From Lachnospiraceae bacterium (GTDB lineage: Bacteria > Bacillota > Clostridia > Lachnospirales > Lachnospiraceae): a stretch of DNA of 64,000 nt. Below the pieces are notes generated by a model that saw only the letters and a list, made by a program, of their open reading frames with translations, had not been told where the DNA came from and did no database searches. The stretch spans positions 103,681 to 167,680 of the forward strand of contig JAGBHK010000021.1 of NCBI GenBank assembly GCA_017935565.1. Direction: 5' to 3'. Of this stretch, positions 62,918-64,000 are shown one piece after another. Numbering within the stretch: the stretch's first letter is position 1; each line of letters opens with the position of its first letter. A program made the position numbers and the translations under genes.

Positions 62918-63748
62918 TTAGTACTCATCTGGGAGTTCATCTAACTCATCAAATCTGAATACTGGTCCGTCAACACAAACGTATTTATCACCTATGTTAC
63001 AACGTCCACACTTACCAATACCACACTTCATACGAAGTTCCATTGTTGTGTAAACCTGTGTCTTATCAAAGCCTAACTCTAAGAGTCCTGCAAGTGTAAA
63101 CTTAATCATGATTGGTGGTCCACACATTACTACAGTCTTGTCTGTAGAGAAGTTTAATTCCTTAACATAGTTTGGAACGAAACCTACATGTCCATCCCAG
63201 CCTTCTTCTTCAATATCAATTGTGATATGAACATTAACGCCCGGAACATTGCTCCACTCTTCAATCATTTCTCTATAGTCTACAAGGTCCTTAGAAGTTC
63301 TAGCACCATATACAACATCGATTGTACCGTAGTCTTCGCGGTTGTCGATACAGTAGTTAATTACTGAACGAACTGGTGCGATACCGATACCACCACCGAT
63401 GATAACAAGGTCTTTACCTTTGAATTCTGACTCAACAGGGAAATGCTTTCCTAAAGGTCCTCTTACACAAACCTTCTGTCCTACTTCAATCTGATGTAAG
63501 AATGTTGTAAGGCAACCGCATTTCTTAATTGAGAATTCCATAAACTCTCTGTTTGTAGGTGATGAAGTAATAGAAAACATACCTTCACCAACGCCAGGGA
63601 TAGATACCATAGCACACTGGCCTGGCATATGTTCAAACAATTTACCACCTTCGAGGGCGTTAACTCTGAATGTCTTAACATCAGGTGTATCCTGTCTGAT
63701 ATCTGTTACTATACCAACCTGTGGTATAAGCATTTCTGCATTACTCAT
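62918..63748 (-). CDS. FAD/NAD(P)-binding electron-transfer subunit (AsrB / hydrogenase gamma-like)
   Basis: A 276-aa ferredoxin-NADP reductase-type protein. The FAD-binding barrel has GQCAMVSIPGVGEGMFSITS, the NAD(P) domain has IGGGIGIAPVRSVINYC (about residue 117) and VVMCGPPIMIKFT. The C-terminus carries CGIGKCGRCNIG...YVC for a [2Fe-2S] cluster, as in AsrB, HydG-type gamma subunits and PyrK. It overlaps the AsrA-like gene by 8 bases. It would take electrons from NAD(P)H and pass them to the ferredoxin-like partners. Confidence 0.9.
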   Translation of the reverse strand: MSNAEMLIPQVGIVTDIRQDTPDVKTFRVNALEGGKLFEHMPGQCAMVSIPGVGEGMFSITSSPTNREFMEFSIKKCGCLTTFLHQIEVGQKVCVRGPLGKHFPVESEFKGKDLVIIGGGIGIAPVRSVINYCIDNREDYGTIDVVYGARTSKDLVDYREMIEEWSNVPGVNVHITIDIEEEGWDGHVGFVPNYVKELNFSTDKTVVMCGPPIMIKFTLAGLLELGFDKTQVYTTMELRMKCGIGKCGRCNIGDKYVCVDGPVFRFDELDELPDEY

Positions 63749-64000
63749 TGTCTGTCACCCCCATTGTCTTAATAACTTTTACAATGTTCATAGAGATTGG
63801 GCACTTATTTACACATCTACCACAACCAACGCAAGAATAAATTCCTTCGTTGTTTGATGGATAGTAAACTAACTTATGCATAAATCTCTGTCTGAATCTT
63901 TCCATCTGGCTGTTACGGTTGTTACCGTGTGCCATCATTGTGAAATCAGAGTACATACATGAATCCCAGCATCTAAATCTCTTAATGCCGTGGCCTGTAT
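63741..64000 (-). CDS. AsrA/hydrogenase beta-like 4Fe-4S protein (partial, C-terminal end)
   Basis: The C-terminal 85 residues or so of a dicluster ferredoxin protein whose start lies beyond the right edge. The frame stays open to base 64000 (GHGIKRFRCWDSCMYSDFTMMA), so the start is outside. Visible cluster ligands are CWDSC and CVGCGRCVNKCP. This arrangement matches the end of AsrA and hydrogenase beta-type subunits that pair with AsrB-like proteins. Stop overlaps the start of the AsrB-like gene. Confidence 0.85.
   Translation of the reverse strand, partial: TGHGIKRFRCWDSCMYSDFTMMAHGNNRNSQMERFRQRFMHKLVYYPSNNEGIYSCVGCGRCVNKCPISMNIVKVIKTMGVTDNE

Overview
The window is low-GC, densely packed DNA with short intergenic gaps, strong Shine-Dalgarno sites, T-tailed hairpin terminators and TTGACA/TATAAT-type promoters. 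It carries spo0A, a SpoIIM-like gene, a Bacillus/Clostridium-type LexA box at recA, scpAB, rqcH, rny, a lipoteichoic-acid-synthase-like gene, and biotin-dependent Na+-pump decarboxylase genes. This points to an anaerobic member of the Firmicutes (Clostridia), most like the Lachnospiraceae. No species can be named from this sequence alone. I saw no rRNA, tRNA, CRISPR array, phage or transposase gene.

Layout. 1-6.6 kb: a polar amino acid ABC transporter (ATPase cut by the window edge) lies downstream of, and probably in one transcript with, a membrane carboxyltransferase/Na+ pump cluster. That cluster has an acyl-CoA carboxyltransferase, OadG, a biotin carrier, OadB and an OadA/5S-type carboxyltransferase. 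6.7-11.4 kb: two DD-carboxypeptidase genes, one interrupted by a stop codon, with scpAB and a metallophosphoesterase. 11.4-16.2 kb: an LTA-synthase-like protein and pdp-deoB nucleoside salvage. 16.3-31 kb: housekeeping units, namely aroF, proC-nudF-spoIIM-xerD, aspartate aminotransferase, rny, recA-recX (SOS-regulated), and yicC-gmk-rpoZ-rimO-pgsA. 30-34 kb: a polyamine transporter with a PotC-PotD fusion, then divergent rqcH.

35.8-50.1 kb is the main accessory block. A TetR-type regulator sits behind a promoter bracketed by two palindromic operators. It is followed directly by two giant secreted proteins (about 2487 and 1990 aa) built from Ig-like and other beta-rich modules. Next come glgA, a 228-bp near-palindromic element of unknown nature, spo0A, dinB, a lipoprotein and an AspT-like transporter.

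56.3-60.3 kb holds the most interesting unit. A strong promoter drives a cyclic-di-GMP-I (GEMM-I) riboswitch that overlaps an intrinsic terminator. Downstream are a small secreted protein of unknown family and a complete ABC exporter (two FtsX-type permeases and an ATPase). A convincing promoter-terminator pair on the opposite strand inside the leader predicts a roughly 70-nt antisense RNA. 60.3-64 kb: a fumarate-reductase-like flavoprotein, an iron-sulfur subunit, an AsrB/hydrogenase-gamma-like NAD(P)H:flavin subunit and a truncated AsrA-like ferredoxin subunit. Together these look like a soluble NAD(P)H-fed reductase.
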